From the NCBI GenBank assembly GCA_026710565.1, contig JAPOQV010000077.1:1-6037 (forward strand): DNA of 6,037 nt, written 5' to 3'. Positions 1-5,985 of the stretch are shown piece after piece. The notes under the pieces are model-generated. The model saw only the letters and a list, made by a program, of their open reading frames with translations. It had not been told where the DNA came from and made no database searches. This DNA is from Spirochaetaceae bacterium. GTDB taxonomy: Bacteria > Spirochaetota > Spirochaetia > SZUA-6 > Bin103. The translations under genes were made by a program, and so were the position numbers. The number at the start of each line of letters is the position of its first letter. Within the stretch, counting starts at the first letter, position 1.

Positions 1-2
1 TG

Positions 3-2363
3 CGTGCCGTGCCGCTCGCGCCCGCCTCGCACCCGCTCGTCACGTTCAGCCTGGAGATGGGCCGTGAAGCCGCCGGGGCGGCTTCACGGCTGCATGCAAC
101 GCTGCACGCCACTCAGCCGTGCGGCTACCGCCAGCTCGTGCGGGCGATCGCGGTCCGCGCCTGCGGCAGCACGGTACGGGCGACGTTCCGTTACCCGATG
201 GTCGACGACGGCCGCTACGATCCGCCGGCCGGCGTGGCGCGGCCGAAGCTCTGGATCATGGGCGAATACCGGTTCCGGGTCGTCCTGGACGACGGCGGGA
301 TTGACGTGGCCGAGGACACGCTCGCCGTCGACCCGCACGACTACTTCCCCCGCAACCACAAGAACGTCATGGCGATCGACGCCTCCACGCAGTGCCTGAG
401 CTGCGCGCCGCGGCAGTCGCTCTACTTCGACGAGACGGAGGCGTCGGTCGTGCTCTCGATCCGCCGCCACCGGGTTTCCGGCGCCCAGGTGGCGGTCGAC
501 GTCACCCGCCCGGAAGGGACGGAGCCGCTCGCCGGCCCGTGGCGCTTCACGCTCGACGACCGGCTCCTGGAGCACCGCTTCTCCATCGACGGCTGGGGGG
601 ACGGCGAGTACTGGGTGCGGGTGCGCATGCGCGAAGCAGGCCGTCCGATCGGCGCCTTCTGCGTGCGCAAGTTCTGGGTGCAGCGGCCGGCCGAGCCCCC
701 GCGGCCCCAGACGCTGGAGCTCGGCGGCGTGCCGGAGGTGCTGGTCGACGGCTACAGCTTCGACGTGGTCGAGGGCATACGGTTCCTGCCTGCTTCGATC
801 GGCAACGCACACGGCCCAATGATCGCCGGCACCGAGCCGCACGAGAACCGCGGCCTGTACGTGGAGTCGATCGACTGGAACGCCGAACGGGAGCGCTACG
901 AGTGCGTCTACCACAATGCGCTCGAAACCTTCGAGGACGCGCCGACCGGCGCCTCGCGCGCCGGGCTGCGCATGCTCGCGGTCAGCCCGGACGGGGTCCG
1001 GTGGGAGAAGCCGAGCCTCGGCCTCGTGTCGTACGCCGGCAGCAACGACAACAACATCCTGCGGGACGAGACCGGCGATCCGACCACCGCGGAGGGACGC
1101 CTGGCGGCGGATCTTGCGAATGCCTCGTTTCGTTTCTACGACGCCGAACGCGACGGCGCCGTCGACCTGGCAGGCGTCTTCGTCGCCGGCCGCAAGGGCC
1201 CCTTTCCGTTCGATGCGCCGGGCCTGGAGGCGGCGCGCCGACTGGGATTCGATCCGCAGCCTGGCGAAGACTGGCCGTTCTGGAGGCGCGGGGACGAGTA
1301 CCTGGTCCTCACCAGGGAGCCGCTGCTGTTCAGCGGTCAGGGCATGGATCTCCGGCACGCCACGGAGAGCATCCGCGCCAGCGTCGAGCTGGTCGACGGC
1401 AGCATCCGCCGGCTCCTGTTCTACTTCCGGCCGGCCTCACCGTCCTACCCGCCGCACGACGCCGACTGGGACAACCAGCCGATGTCGCTGCGCTGCCTGG
1501 CGGTCATGTGGACGGAGGATGGTCTGACCTGGCATCGCCGGTTCGTGATCGGGCCGGACGCCTGGGACCCGATCGGCACCGAGTTCTACTCGATGGGGTT
1601 CCTGCAGCGGTTCGGTACGCACGGCGACCTGGAGGGCCGCCCGGTCATCGACATGACCAACGCGAAGATCAACCACAGCTTTCGCCCGCGCAACCTCTAC
1701 CTTGGCAGCACGCTCCTGCACTGGGGCGTCCCGCAGACGCAGGCGCCGGAGCTGATCTGGACGCGTGACTTCATCACCGTTCACCGCTTCCGGGAGCGGC
1801 GCCGCAGCCTGGTGCCGCTCGGCGAGGGCGGCAGCTTCGACGCCGGCATGGTGCGCGAGCGCTATCGCTATTGGGAGTTCGACGGCTGGTGGTGGTACTA
1901 CTACACCGGCATCAACACTCGCCATAACGGCTACGGGATCATGGCCCGCCACCCGAGCCTGGAGGACGCTCGCGAGAAGGTCTGGAACCAGCGCCGGGCG
2001 CCCTACTTCTCGACGTGGGAGGGACATTTCGCCGACGGCAAGGCGACCGCGTACCTGCCCGCGGTGGTGCGGATGCGTCCGTACCGGATGGCGTTCGCCG
2101 AGCCCGAAGACGTGCGCGGGCGGCTGGTCACCGCCCCGATTCGCGTGCAACAGGAGAGCCTGCGCCTGAACGCGCAGACGGAGCCTGACGGGTCGGTCCT
2201 ATGCGAGGTCACCGACACGGCGGGGCGCACCCTGCGCGGACCGGCGGCATTCTCAGGCGACCGGGTCGACGCGCAGGTGGCCGACCTGAGCGAGCTCCGC
2301 GGCCAGGCGGTGCGGCTGCTGTTCACGGTCGAGCGCGCCCGTCTGTACGCGTTCCTGCTCTGA
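3..2363 (+). CDS. Glycoside-hydrolase-like beta-propeller protein with N-terminal beta-rich extension (5' end outside window)
   Basis: The frame is open to the left edge, so the true start probably lies upstream; GTG at 9 is merely the first possible start inside. Residues are counted from it (784). Residues 1-235 are beta-rich and look like one or two Ig-like/carbohydrate-binding-type sandwiches (for example RPKLWIMGEYRFRV near 79-92). From about 236 the protein reads as a five-bladed propeller of the GH32/GH43-like kind: SPDGVRWEKPSLG at 326-338, GSNDNNI at 344-350, EDGLTWHRR at 503-511, IGTEFYSMG at 522-530 and an aromatic strand, YWEFDGWWWYYYTG, at 621-634. Residues 705-784 form a C-terminal beta-sandwich ending ARLYAFLL. 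The minus-strand gene at 3407-4798 shares the blade motifs and this C-terminal module. Such proteins are usually annotated as hypothetical or glycosyl hydrolase-like. Catalytic carboxylates cannot be assigned, so substrate and activity are unknown. Secretion cannot be judged because the N-terminus is missing. Confidence 0.85.
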   Translation, partial: RAVPLAPASHPLVTFSLEMGREAAGAASRLHATLHATQPCGYRQLVRAIAVRACGSTVRATFRYPMVDDGRYDPPAGVARPKLWIMGEYRFRVVLDDGGIDVAEDTLAVDPHDYFPRNHKNVMAIDASTQCLSCAPRQSLYFDETEASVVLSIRRHRVSGAQVAVDVTRPEGTEPLAGPWRFTLDDRLLEHRFSIDGWGDGEYWVRVRMREAGRPIGAFCVRKFWVQRPAEPPRPQTLELGGVPEVLVDGYSFDVVEGIRFLPASIGNAHGPMIAGTEPHENRGLYVESIDWNAERERYECVYHNALETFEDAPTGASRAGLRMLAVSPDGVRWEKPSLGLVSYAGSNDNNILRDETGDPTTAEGRLAADLANASFRFYDAERDGAVDLAGVFVAGRKGPFPFDAPGLEAARRLGFDPQPGEDWPFWRRGDEYLVLTREPLLFSGQGMDLRHATESIRASVELVDGSIRRLLFYFRPASPSYPPHDADWDNQPMSLRCLAVMWTEDGLTWHRRFVIGPDAWDPIGTEFYSMGFLQRFGTHGDLEGRPVIDMTNAKINHSFRPRNLYLGSTLLHWGVPQTQAPELIWTRDFITVHRFRERRRSLVPLGEGGSFDAGMVRERYRYWEFDGWWWYYYTGINTRHNGYGIMARHPSLEDAREKVWNQRRAPYFSTWEGHFADGKATAYLPAVVRMRPYRMAFAEPEDVRGRLVTAPIRVQQESLRLNAQTEPDGSVLCEVTDTAGRTLRGPAAFSGDRVDAQVADLSELRGQAVRLLFTVERARLYAFLL
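61..90. repeat. Perfect 14-bp inverted repeat inside the 5' coding region
   Basis: GCCGTGAAGCCGCC at 61-74 is matched by its exact reverse complement at 77-90, with only GG between. The unit is 30 bp, equal to ten codons, and encodes GREAAGAASR in the frame of the propeller gene. It is followed directly by the 8-bp palindrome TGCATGCA at 91-98. Several codons here (CGT, GAA, GCT, TCA, CAT, GCA) break the otherwise strong G/C preference at third positions. It may be a small palindromic element inserted in frame, or a hairpin in the mRNA. It would be a terminator only if the gene really began downstream. Confidence 0.75.
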
Positions 2364-2403
2364 TCGCCGGTCCGCGAGCGCGGTGCTATCGTCCCGACCT
2401 GTC
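2364..2403 (+). promoter_or_regulatory. Short intergenic gap with possible -10 box before the reductase gene
   Basis: The 40 bases between the propeller stop and the reductase ATG contain TATCGT at 2387-2392, which fits the TAnnnT form of a -10 box. It ends 11 bases before the ATG, leaving room for a very short leader or leaderless transcript. No -35 box and no convincing Shine-Dalgarno sequence is visible. A small inverted repeat, CCGCG-AG-CGCGG, lies at 2372-2383 but has no T-tract, so it is not a typical terminator. Co-transcription with the upstream gene is equally possible. Confidence 0.25.
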
Positions 2404-3420
2404 ATGGGACACGAGTTGAATCGCGCGTGGACGCTGGCGGCGAGGCCGCACGGAGCCCCCAAGCCGTCCGACTTCGCCCTCACCGAGACGCCGATCCCGG
2501 AACCGGGCCCCGGCCAGGTGTTGATCGCCACCCACTACCACTCCCTGGACCCCTACATGCGCGGGCGCATGAACGCCCCCGGCGCCACCAGCTACACCGC
2601 ACCGGTGGCGATCGGCGGCGTCATGGAGGCGGATGCCGTGGGCGAGGTCGTCGCTTCCAACTCCGATCTGTTCGCGGTCGGCGACTTCGCCATGGGCAAG
2701 ATCGGCTGGCAGGAGTACGGGGTGATGGACGCCCGCGATGTGCGCAGGGTCGACCCCGCCGTCGCGCCCATCTCCACCTCGCTCGGCATCCTGGGCATGC
2801 CGGGGCTGACCGCCTACCACGGGCTGTTCGAGGTGGCGCGGCCCGTCGCCGGCGACACGGTCGTGGTGACCGCCGCCGCCGGCGCCGTCGGTTCGGTCGT
2901 GGGCCAGCTCGCCAAGCGGGGCGGCTGCCGTGTGATCGGCGTGGCCGGGTCGCCTGCGAAGGTGGACTACGTGGTCGGCGACATGGGGTTCGACGCCGCG
3001 ATCGACTACAAGCGCGAGGAGGTCGCCGAGCGCTTGCGGGAACTGTGTCCGCGCGGCATCGACATCTACTGGGACAACGTGGGAGGAGCGGTGACCGACG
3101 CGGCCATCGACCGGATCGCGGTCGGCGGCCGGGCGGTCGTCTGCGGGCAGATCGCCCTGTACAATGCCAACTCGATGCCGCAGGGACCGCGCAACATCCC
3201 GCGCATGTTGCTGAGCCGGCGCGCGCGCATGGAGGGGTTCCTGGTCTTCCAGTTCGCCGCCCGTCATGCCGAGGCGCTCGCGCGCCTGACCGCGTGGGTG
3301 CGCGACGGCACGCTGCGCTACCGCGAGGACGTGGTAGAGGGGATCGAGCGCGCGCCGCAGGCGTTCATCGGCCTGCTGGCCGGTGCCAACTTCGGCAAGC
3401 TGGTGGTCAAGGTCCGTTGA
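2404..3420 (+). CDS. NADP-dependent medium-chain oxidoreductase, CurA / prostaglandin-reductase type
   Basis: This 338-residue protein is the usual length for the NADPH-dependent curcumin reductase / alkenal-one reductase branch of the zinc-free medium-chain dehydrogenases. Those enzymes are cytoplasmic and reduce the C=C bond of alpha,beta-unsaturated ketones or aldehydes using NADPH. Family motifs run in order: ETPIPEPGPGQVL (28-40), SLDPYMRGRM (47-56), GWQEY (101-105), GMPGLTAYHG (131-140), the nucleotide-binding AAAGAVGSVVGQ (157-168), GFDAAIDYK (195-203), DNVGG (224-228), RRARMEGFLVF (272-282), YREDVVEG (306-313) and NFGK (329-332). No cysteine/histidine zinc set is seen, as expected. 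ATG 2404 was chosen because MGHELNRAWTLAARP matches the family N-terminus; an in-frame GTG at 2383 would add seven residues. It follows the propeller gene by 40 bases and overlaps the convergent gene by 14 bp. The physiological substrate is not evident. Confidence 0.93.
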   Translation: MGHELNRAWTLAARPHGAPKPSDFALTETPIPEPGPGQVLIATHYHSLDPYMRGRMNAPGATSYTAPVAIGGVMEADAVGEVVASNSDLFAVGDFAMGKIGWQEYGVMDARDVRRVDPAVAPISTSLGILGMPGLTAYHGLFEVARPVAGDTVVVTAAAGAVGSVVGQLAKRGGCRVIGVAGSPAKVDYVVGDMGFDAAIDYKREEVAERLRELCPRGIDIYWDNVGGAVTDAAIDRIAVGGRAVVCGQIALYNANSMPQGPRNIPRMLLSRRARMEGFLVFQFAARHAEALARLTAWVRDGTLRYREDVVEGIERAPQAFIGLLAGANFGKLVVKVR

Positions 3421-4798
3421 AGCGGAACGCGAACACCGTGCCGTAGGTGATCTCGAGGCGCAGCCGCACCATGCGTCCGCCGAGCGGCGCCAGGTCGGCG
3501 CCCCCATCCCAGGACACTTCGTGGTGGAGGTGGTCGCCGGTCAGCGGCACGCTCAGGCTCATGCCGAGGCCCGCGATCGGCGCGCCCAGCGCGTCGGCTA
3601 CCGCCACGCGCATGTGGCCGTTGCACAGGTTGGCGTTGACGTACAGCTTGGCCGTGCCCACCGGCACCGCGACCGGCGCGGTGACGATGGTGCCGGTGCG
3701 GCGACCGGCGGTCAGCCCGGCGAACCGGTCCCGAGTCATCAGGAAGGAGCCGATCGAGCCCGCTCGGCGCGGCAGACCATGTGCGGTGGTCCGGCCCATG
3801 TACCAGAATCGCAGCTTGTCGCCCTCCGGGACCGGCGGGTTGTTGGTGACGTTCACCCAGGTGTCGTCCCAGCGCCCCTCCGGGCCCAGGTCCAGGATGG
3901 GCCGGCCGCGCAGCGGGCGGTGCCCGCGGGTGCCGTCCAGGCTGGAGGCCAGCGTCACCCACATGCGCTCCACGTCGGTGTCGTAGACGTCGACGAACGC
4001 AAGCAGCCGGTTGCCGTAGCGGAACGGGCTGATCGAATAGAACTGCGTGCCGGGGGCGTCGAAGTCGTCGTTGCGGAGCACGGTCCGGAACGGCGACCAG
4101 TTGAGGAAGTCCCGGCTGGCGGTGCGGCCGACGATGCGCTTGTAGGGCAGGGGAGCGGTGTCCGGGTCCCCGCGTCCCCGCGCCCGGGTCTTGTAGCGCG
4201 GGCTGCGGGTGAAGACGACGTATTCGCCGGTCACCGGATCCTTGAGCGCACCGTGGCGGTCTCCCGCACCCGGCAGCAGCGGCCGGTCGGTCACGGTCCA
4301 GCGCACTCCGTCGGGGCTGAAGAGCCCGAACAGGCCGTTGCGGGACTTGTCCTCGAAGCCGTGATGGGCGACCAGCTTGTAGCGCCGCTGCGGGGCGCCG
4401 ACCTCGTCGGCGATCACGCCGTTCGACTCGAACGAGCGCAGGCCGTCGTGGCGGGGGCGGTAGACGATGTTGGTGTCCCGGTCGCCTTCGTACTCGATCA
4501 GCCGCAGCGCGGGCTTCTCCCAGGCGAGTCCGTCGGCCGACTCCGCGTAATTGAGGAAGTTCCGGTCGGATTCCGGCCTGCCGTCGTGGAAACTCCGGTA
4601 CCACAGCCGGTAGGTGCCGCTCGAGCCGTCGCGGAGCACGCTTCCGGAGAGCCCGGCTGCGCGTCCTTCCCATGCCCGATCCGGTCTCAGCACGGGTTCG
4701 GCGGTGCGAGCCTCCGGCCGGGCGATCACCCGCGTCACGTCCCAGCGGGCATCGATCTCCTCGTCGTCGACGAGCAGGTGGAGGTGCGGGTCGTTCAC
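3407..4798 (-). CDS. Glycoside-hydrolase-like five-bladed beta-propeller protein (short paralogue)
   Basis: The 463-residue product begins at GTG 4798, the only ATG, GTG or TTG start before an in-frame stop at 4841-4843. A good ribosome site, GGGAG, lies on the minus strand at 4806-4810, seven bases before the start. Blade motifs include ESADGLAWEKP (86-96), GDRDTNIVYRP (105-115), SPDGVRW (161-167), APGTQFYSISPF (248-259), WDDTWVNVTNNPP (310-322) and LRFWYMGRT (329-337). Residues 368-463 form a C-terminal beta-sandwich: IVTAP, YVNAN, LGAPI, HHEVSWDGG, then VRLRLEITYGTVFAFRF. The TAP...VN/LN...VRLxxx...FAF pattern is shared with the large gene at 3-2363, so the two are distant paralogues. This copy lacks the N-terminal extension and has no obvious signal peptide, which suggests a cytoplasmic location. 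Glycoside processing or binding is inferred from fold resemblance, without identified catalytic residues. A longer opposite-strand frame (3383-4849) was judged a shadow. Confidence 0.9.
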   Translation of the reverse strand: MNDPHLHLLVDDEEIDARWDVTRVIARPEARTAEPVLRPDRAWEGRAAGLSGSVLRDGSSGTYRLWYRSFHDGRPESDRNFLNYAESADGLAWEKPALRLIEYEGDRDTNIVYRPRHDGLRSFESNGVIADEVGAPQRRYKLVAHHGFEDKSRNGLFGLFSPDGVRWTVTDRPLLPGAGDRHGALKDPVTGEYVVFTRSPRYKTRARGRGDPDTAPLPYKRIVGRTASRDFLNWSPFRTVLRNDDFDAPGTQFYSISPFRYGNRLLAFVDVYDTDVERMWVTLASSLDGTRGHRPLRGRPILDLGPEGRWDDTWVNVTNNPPVPEGDKLRFWYMGRTTAHGLPRRAGSIGSFLMTRDRFAGLTAGRRTGTIVTAPVAVPVGTAKLYVNANLCNGHMRVAVADALGAPIAGLGMSLSVPLTGDHLHHEVSWDGGADLAPLGGRMVRLRLEITYGTVFAFRFNGP

Positions 4799-4805
4799 GG
4801 CCGGT

Positions 4806-4810
4806 CTCCC
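4806..4810 (-). promoter_or_regulatory. Ribosome binding site supporting the GTG start of the minus-strand propeller gene
   Basis: The minus strand reads GGGAG, then seven bases, then GTG. This supports the unusual start codon at 4798, since no alternative start exists upstream within the frame. Confidence 0.55.
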
Positions 4811-4812
4811 AC

Positions 4813-4851
4813 GTTCAGGATAGGCGTTCAGGATAGGCGTTCAGGATAGGA
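4813..4851. repeat. Triple 13-bp tandem repeat in the divergent promoter region
   Basis: GTTCAGGATAGGC occurs at 4813-4825 and 4826-4838, and again at 4839-4851 with the last base changed to A. On the minus strand every copy carries TATCCT (4817-4822, 4830-4835, 4843-4848), which fits a TAnnnT -10 box pointing at the propeller gene. In the third copy the changed base creates TAGGAT (4847-4852) on the plus strand, a possible -10 box for the PhyH gene. The repeat may therefore be multiplied promoter elements or a regulator-binding array. The repeat itself is certain; the function is inferred. Confidence 0.85.
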
Positions 4852-4861
4852 TGGCGGCGAT

Positions 4862-4873
4862 GGATGCGCATCC
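4862..4873. promoter_or_regulatory. Perfect 12-bp palindrome, candidate operator upstream of the PhyH gene
   Basis: GGATGCGCATCC is its own reverse complement. It ends 18 bases before the PhyH ATG, inside the only region shared by the two divergent genes. Size and symmetry suit a dimeric repressor or activator site. No regulator gene lies in the window to assign to it. Confidence 0.4.
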
Positions 4874-4891
4874 GGCAGCAGCCGAGGCGAG

Positions 4892-5731
4892 ATGGACGCT
4901 CTGACCCCGGACGAGATCGGGTCCTTCAAGCGCGACGGGTATCTGATCAAGCGCGGTGTGCTCGATCCCGAGCTGATGGCGCGTGCCCGCGAGCGCAAGT
5001 GGGAAGGTGCGCCGGCGCGCATGAAGCGGGACGATCCCACCACCTGGCTCGGTCCTTTCCGGCCCGACGAGGAACACGGCGAGGAGTGCGAGAACTGCCG
5101 CATCGGATTCACCTGGAAGTATCGGGAGCCGGCGCGTGAGCCGTGGATCGTCGCCATGCTGGCCACCAACCCGACCGTGTTCGGCTGGGCCGAGCAGCTC
5201 CTCGGCCGGCGCGAGGTGGAGACCCCGGAGCGGATCCGCGGAATCTACTGCCGGCTGCCGATGGGAGACCTGCCTCCGCGGCCGACCGAGTGCCATTGCG
5301 ACGTGACTCCCGACCGTCTGCACGGCACGCCCCTGGAGGAGCTGCTGGCCCCCGGCCTCGGCGTGGTCGGCCTGATCGCCGACATTCCACCAGCCGGCGG
5401 CGCGTTCACGGTGTGGCCCGGCACCCATCGGATCATCCACGACCTGCTGCGCAGCACCGAGGGGCCGGCGCGCAACGAGGCGTACAGGCGGCGCATCATC
5501 GAGTTCAACACCGACCCTCGCGTGGAAGGGTACGGCGCCGCCGGTGACATCCTCATCTGGCATCGCCTGTTGGCGCACACCGCGGGCTGGAACCGGTCGC
5601 CACGGATCCAGCTCCGCGAAGCCGTGCTGTGCGACTACAAGCAGCGGGAGAGCGCGGTGCCCGCGCGCAACCGATCTATCGAGGACATGTGGCAGGGGTG
5701 GTCGCATGAGGTGCGCTCGGCCGAGAATTGA
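4892..5731 (+). CDS. Phytanoyl-CoA dioxygenase (PhyH) family Fe(II)/2-oxoglutarate oxygenase
   Basis: The 279-residue length is typical of bacterial PhyH proteins. These cytoplasmic double-stranded beta-helix enzymes hydroxylate or otherwise oxidise an organic substrate while converting 2-oxoglutarate and O2 to succinate and CO2. The N-terminus, LTPDEIGSFKRDGYLIKRGVLD (from residue 4), is the family opening. The iron facial triad is visible as H135-C136-D137 and H229 in LLAHTAGWN. R238, nine residues after H229, is the expected 2-oxoglutarate anchor. GGAFTVWPGTHR at 169-180 is the conserved core strand and turn. The cysteines are unusual: CENC at 66-69 and C134/C136 bracketing the iron histidine. 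ATG 4892 is the first in-frame start, with GAGG at 4884-4887 only four bases before it. The gene is divergent from the minus-strand propeller gene across 93 bp. Substrate is unknown; the family includes many secondary-metabolism and catabolic enzymes besides phytanoyl-CoA hydroxylase. Confidence 0.92.
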   Translation: MDALTPDEIGSFKRDGYLIKRGVLDPELMARARERKWEGAPARMKRDDPTTWLGPFRPDEEHGEECENCRIGFTWKYREPAREPWIVAMLATNPTVFGWAEQLLGRREVETPERIRGIYCRLPMGDLPPRPTECHCDVTPDRLHGTPLEELLAPGLGVVGLIADIPPAGGAFTVWPGTHRIIHDLLRSTEGPARNEAYRRRIIEFNTDPRVEGYGAAGDILIWHRLLAHTAGWNRSPRIQLREAVLCDYKQRESAVPARNRSIEDMWQGWSHEVRSAEN

Positions 5732-5896
5732 GGCCGCGCCCTGTATCTGGATCGCGGCTTCTCGAACCTGTTCGACCAAGTTGAAGGGTCTTCCGGGTTT
5801 CGTGCGGGCGAGACCACGGGAGGTGACCCGGTCGGCTGCAGGGCTCAGCTTTCAGGAATGCGCCTTGAGCCATGCGGCGCGTGCCGATGGCGGTGA
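5732..5896. other. Non-coding stretch after the PhyH gene; no gene recognised
   Basis: This GC-rich stretch contains no frame that looks like a known protein on either strand. The PhyH frame happens to stay open for 54 codons after its stop (to TGA 5894-5896), but the translation has no recognisable family features. A weak inverted repeat, GGCTCA at 5842-5847 with TGAGCC at 5866-5871, has an 18-base loop and no T-tract, so no convincing terminator is present. Confidence 0.5.
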
Positions 5897-5900
5897 TGGA

Positions 5901-5952
5901 CTCCACATAACAAGCGTTATGTGAAGCTTCGCATAACGACTATTATGTGAAG
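5901..5952. repeat. Two abutting 26-bp dyads built of 11-bp ATTATGTGAAG-type half-sites
   Basis: Each unit is a left arm CTYCRCATAAC, a four-base spacer, and a right arm RTTATGTGAAG. Unit 1 is 5901-5926 with spacer AAGC; unit 2 is 5927-5952 with spacer GACT. The units agree at 20 of 26 bases and join exactly, so the junction 5916-5937 is itself a 22-bp near-palindrome. Paired 11-bp arms around a short spacer resemble tyrosine-recombinase core sites. Cooperative operator sites for a dimeric regulator are an alternative. Confidence 0.85.
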
Positions 5953-5958
5953 TCCGGG

Positions 5959-5969
5959 ATTATGTGAAG
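5959..5969 (+). repeat. Additional half-site, exact direct repeat of 5942-5952
   Basis: ATTATGTGAAG at 5959-5969 is identical to the right arm at 5942-5952, starting 17 bases after it and without an inverted partner. A single half-site beside paired sites is reminiscent of accessory arm sites in recombination or cooperative regulation. Confidence 0.8.
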
Positions 5970-5985
5970 CAGCGCAACGCAAGTC

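Noticed and set aside
1151..1164. 14-bp palindrome CGACGGCGCCGTCG inside the large propeller gene
   Set aside because: Composed of ordinary GC-rich codons (GAC GGC GCC GTC) in a well-supported coding region; such palindromes arise readily at this composition.
84..1358. A 424-codon minus-strand frame opposite the large propeller gene
   Set aside because: Shadow of the real gene; low-complexity composition and no family features.
2372..2383. CCGCG-AG-CGCGG as an intrinsic terminator between the first two genes
   Set aside because: Very short stem with a two-base spacer and no following T-tract.
3383..4849. A 488-codon open frame on the plus strand, longer than the minus-strand propeller gene it covers
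   Set aside because: Its translation is dominated by V, R, H, Q and A with no recognisable motif, whereas the minus strand encodes clear propeller blade motifs, a ribosome site and a C-terminal module. Long antisense frames are expected in GC-rich coding DNA.
4841..5779. A 312-codon minus-strand frame opposite the PhyH gene
   Set aside because: The plus strand carries the complete PhyH iron and 2-oxoglutarate motifs; the minus translation shows nothing coherent.
5842..5871. Inverted repeat GGCTCA/TGAGCC as a terminator for the PhyH gene
   Set aside because: Only six base pairs, an 18-base loop and no T-tract.
5732..5896. Continuation of the PhyH frame for 54 codons after its TGA, suggesting readthrough or a truncated longer gene
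   Set aside because: PhyH proteins normally end soon after the region reached here, the extra translation resembles nothing known, and chance open frames are common at this GC content.
5901..5969. The half-site array as a CRISPR array
   Set aside because: Repeat units are only 11 bp, alternate in orientation and have spacers of four to six bases or none; this is not a CRISPR layout.
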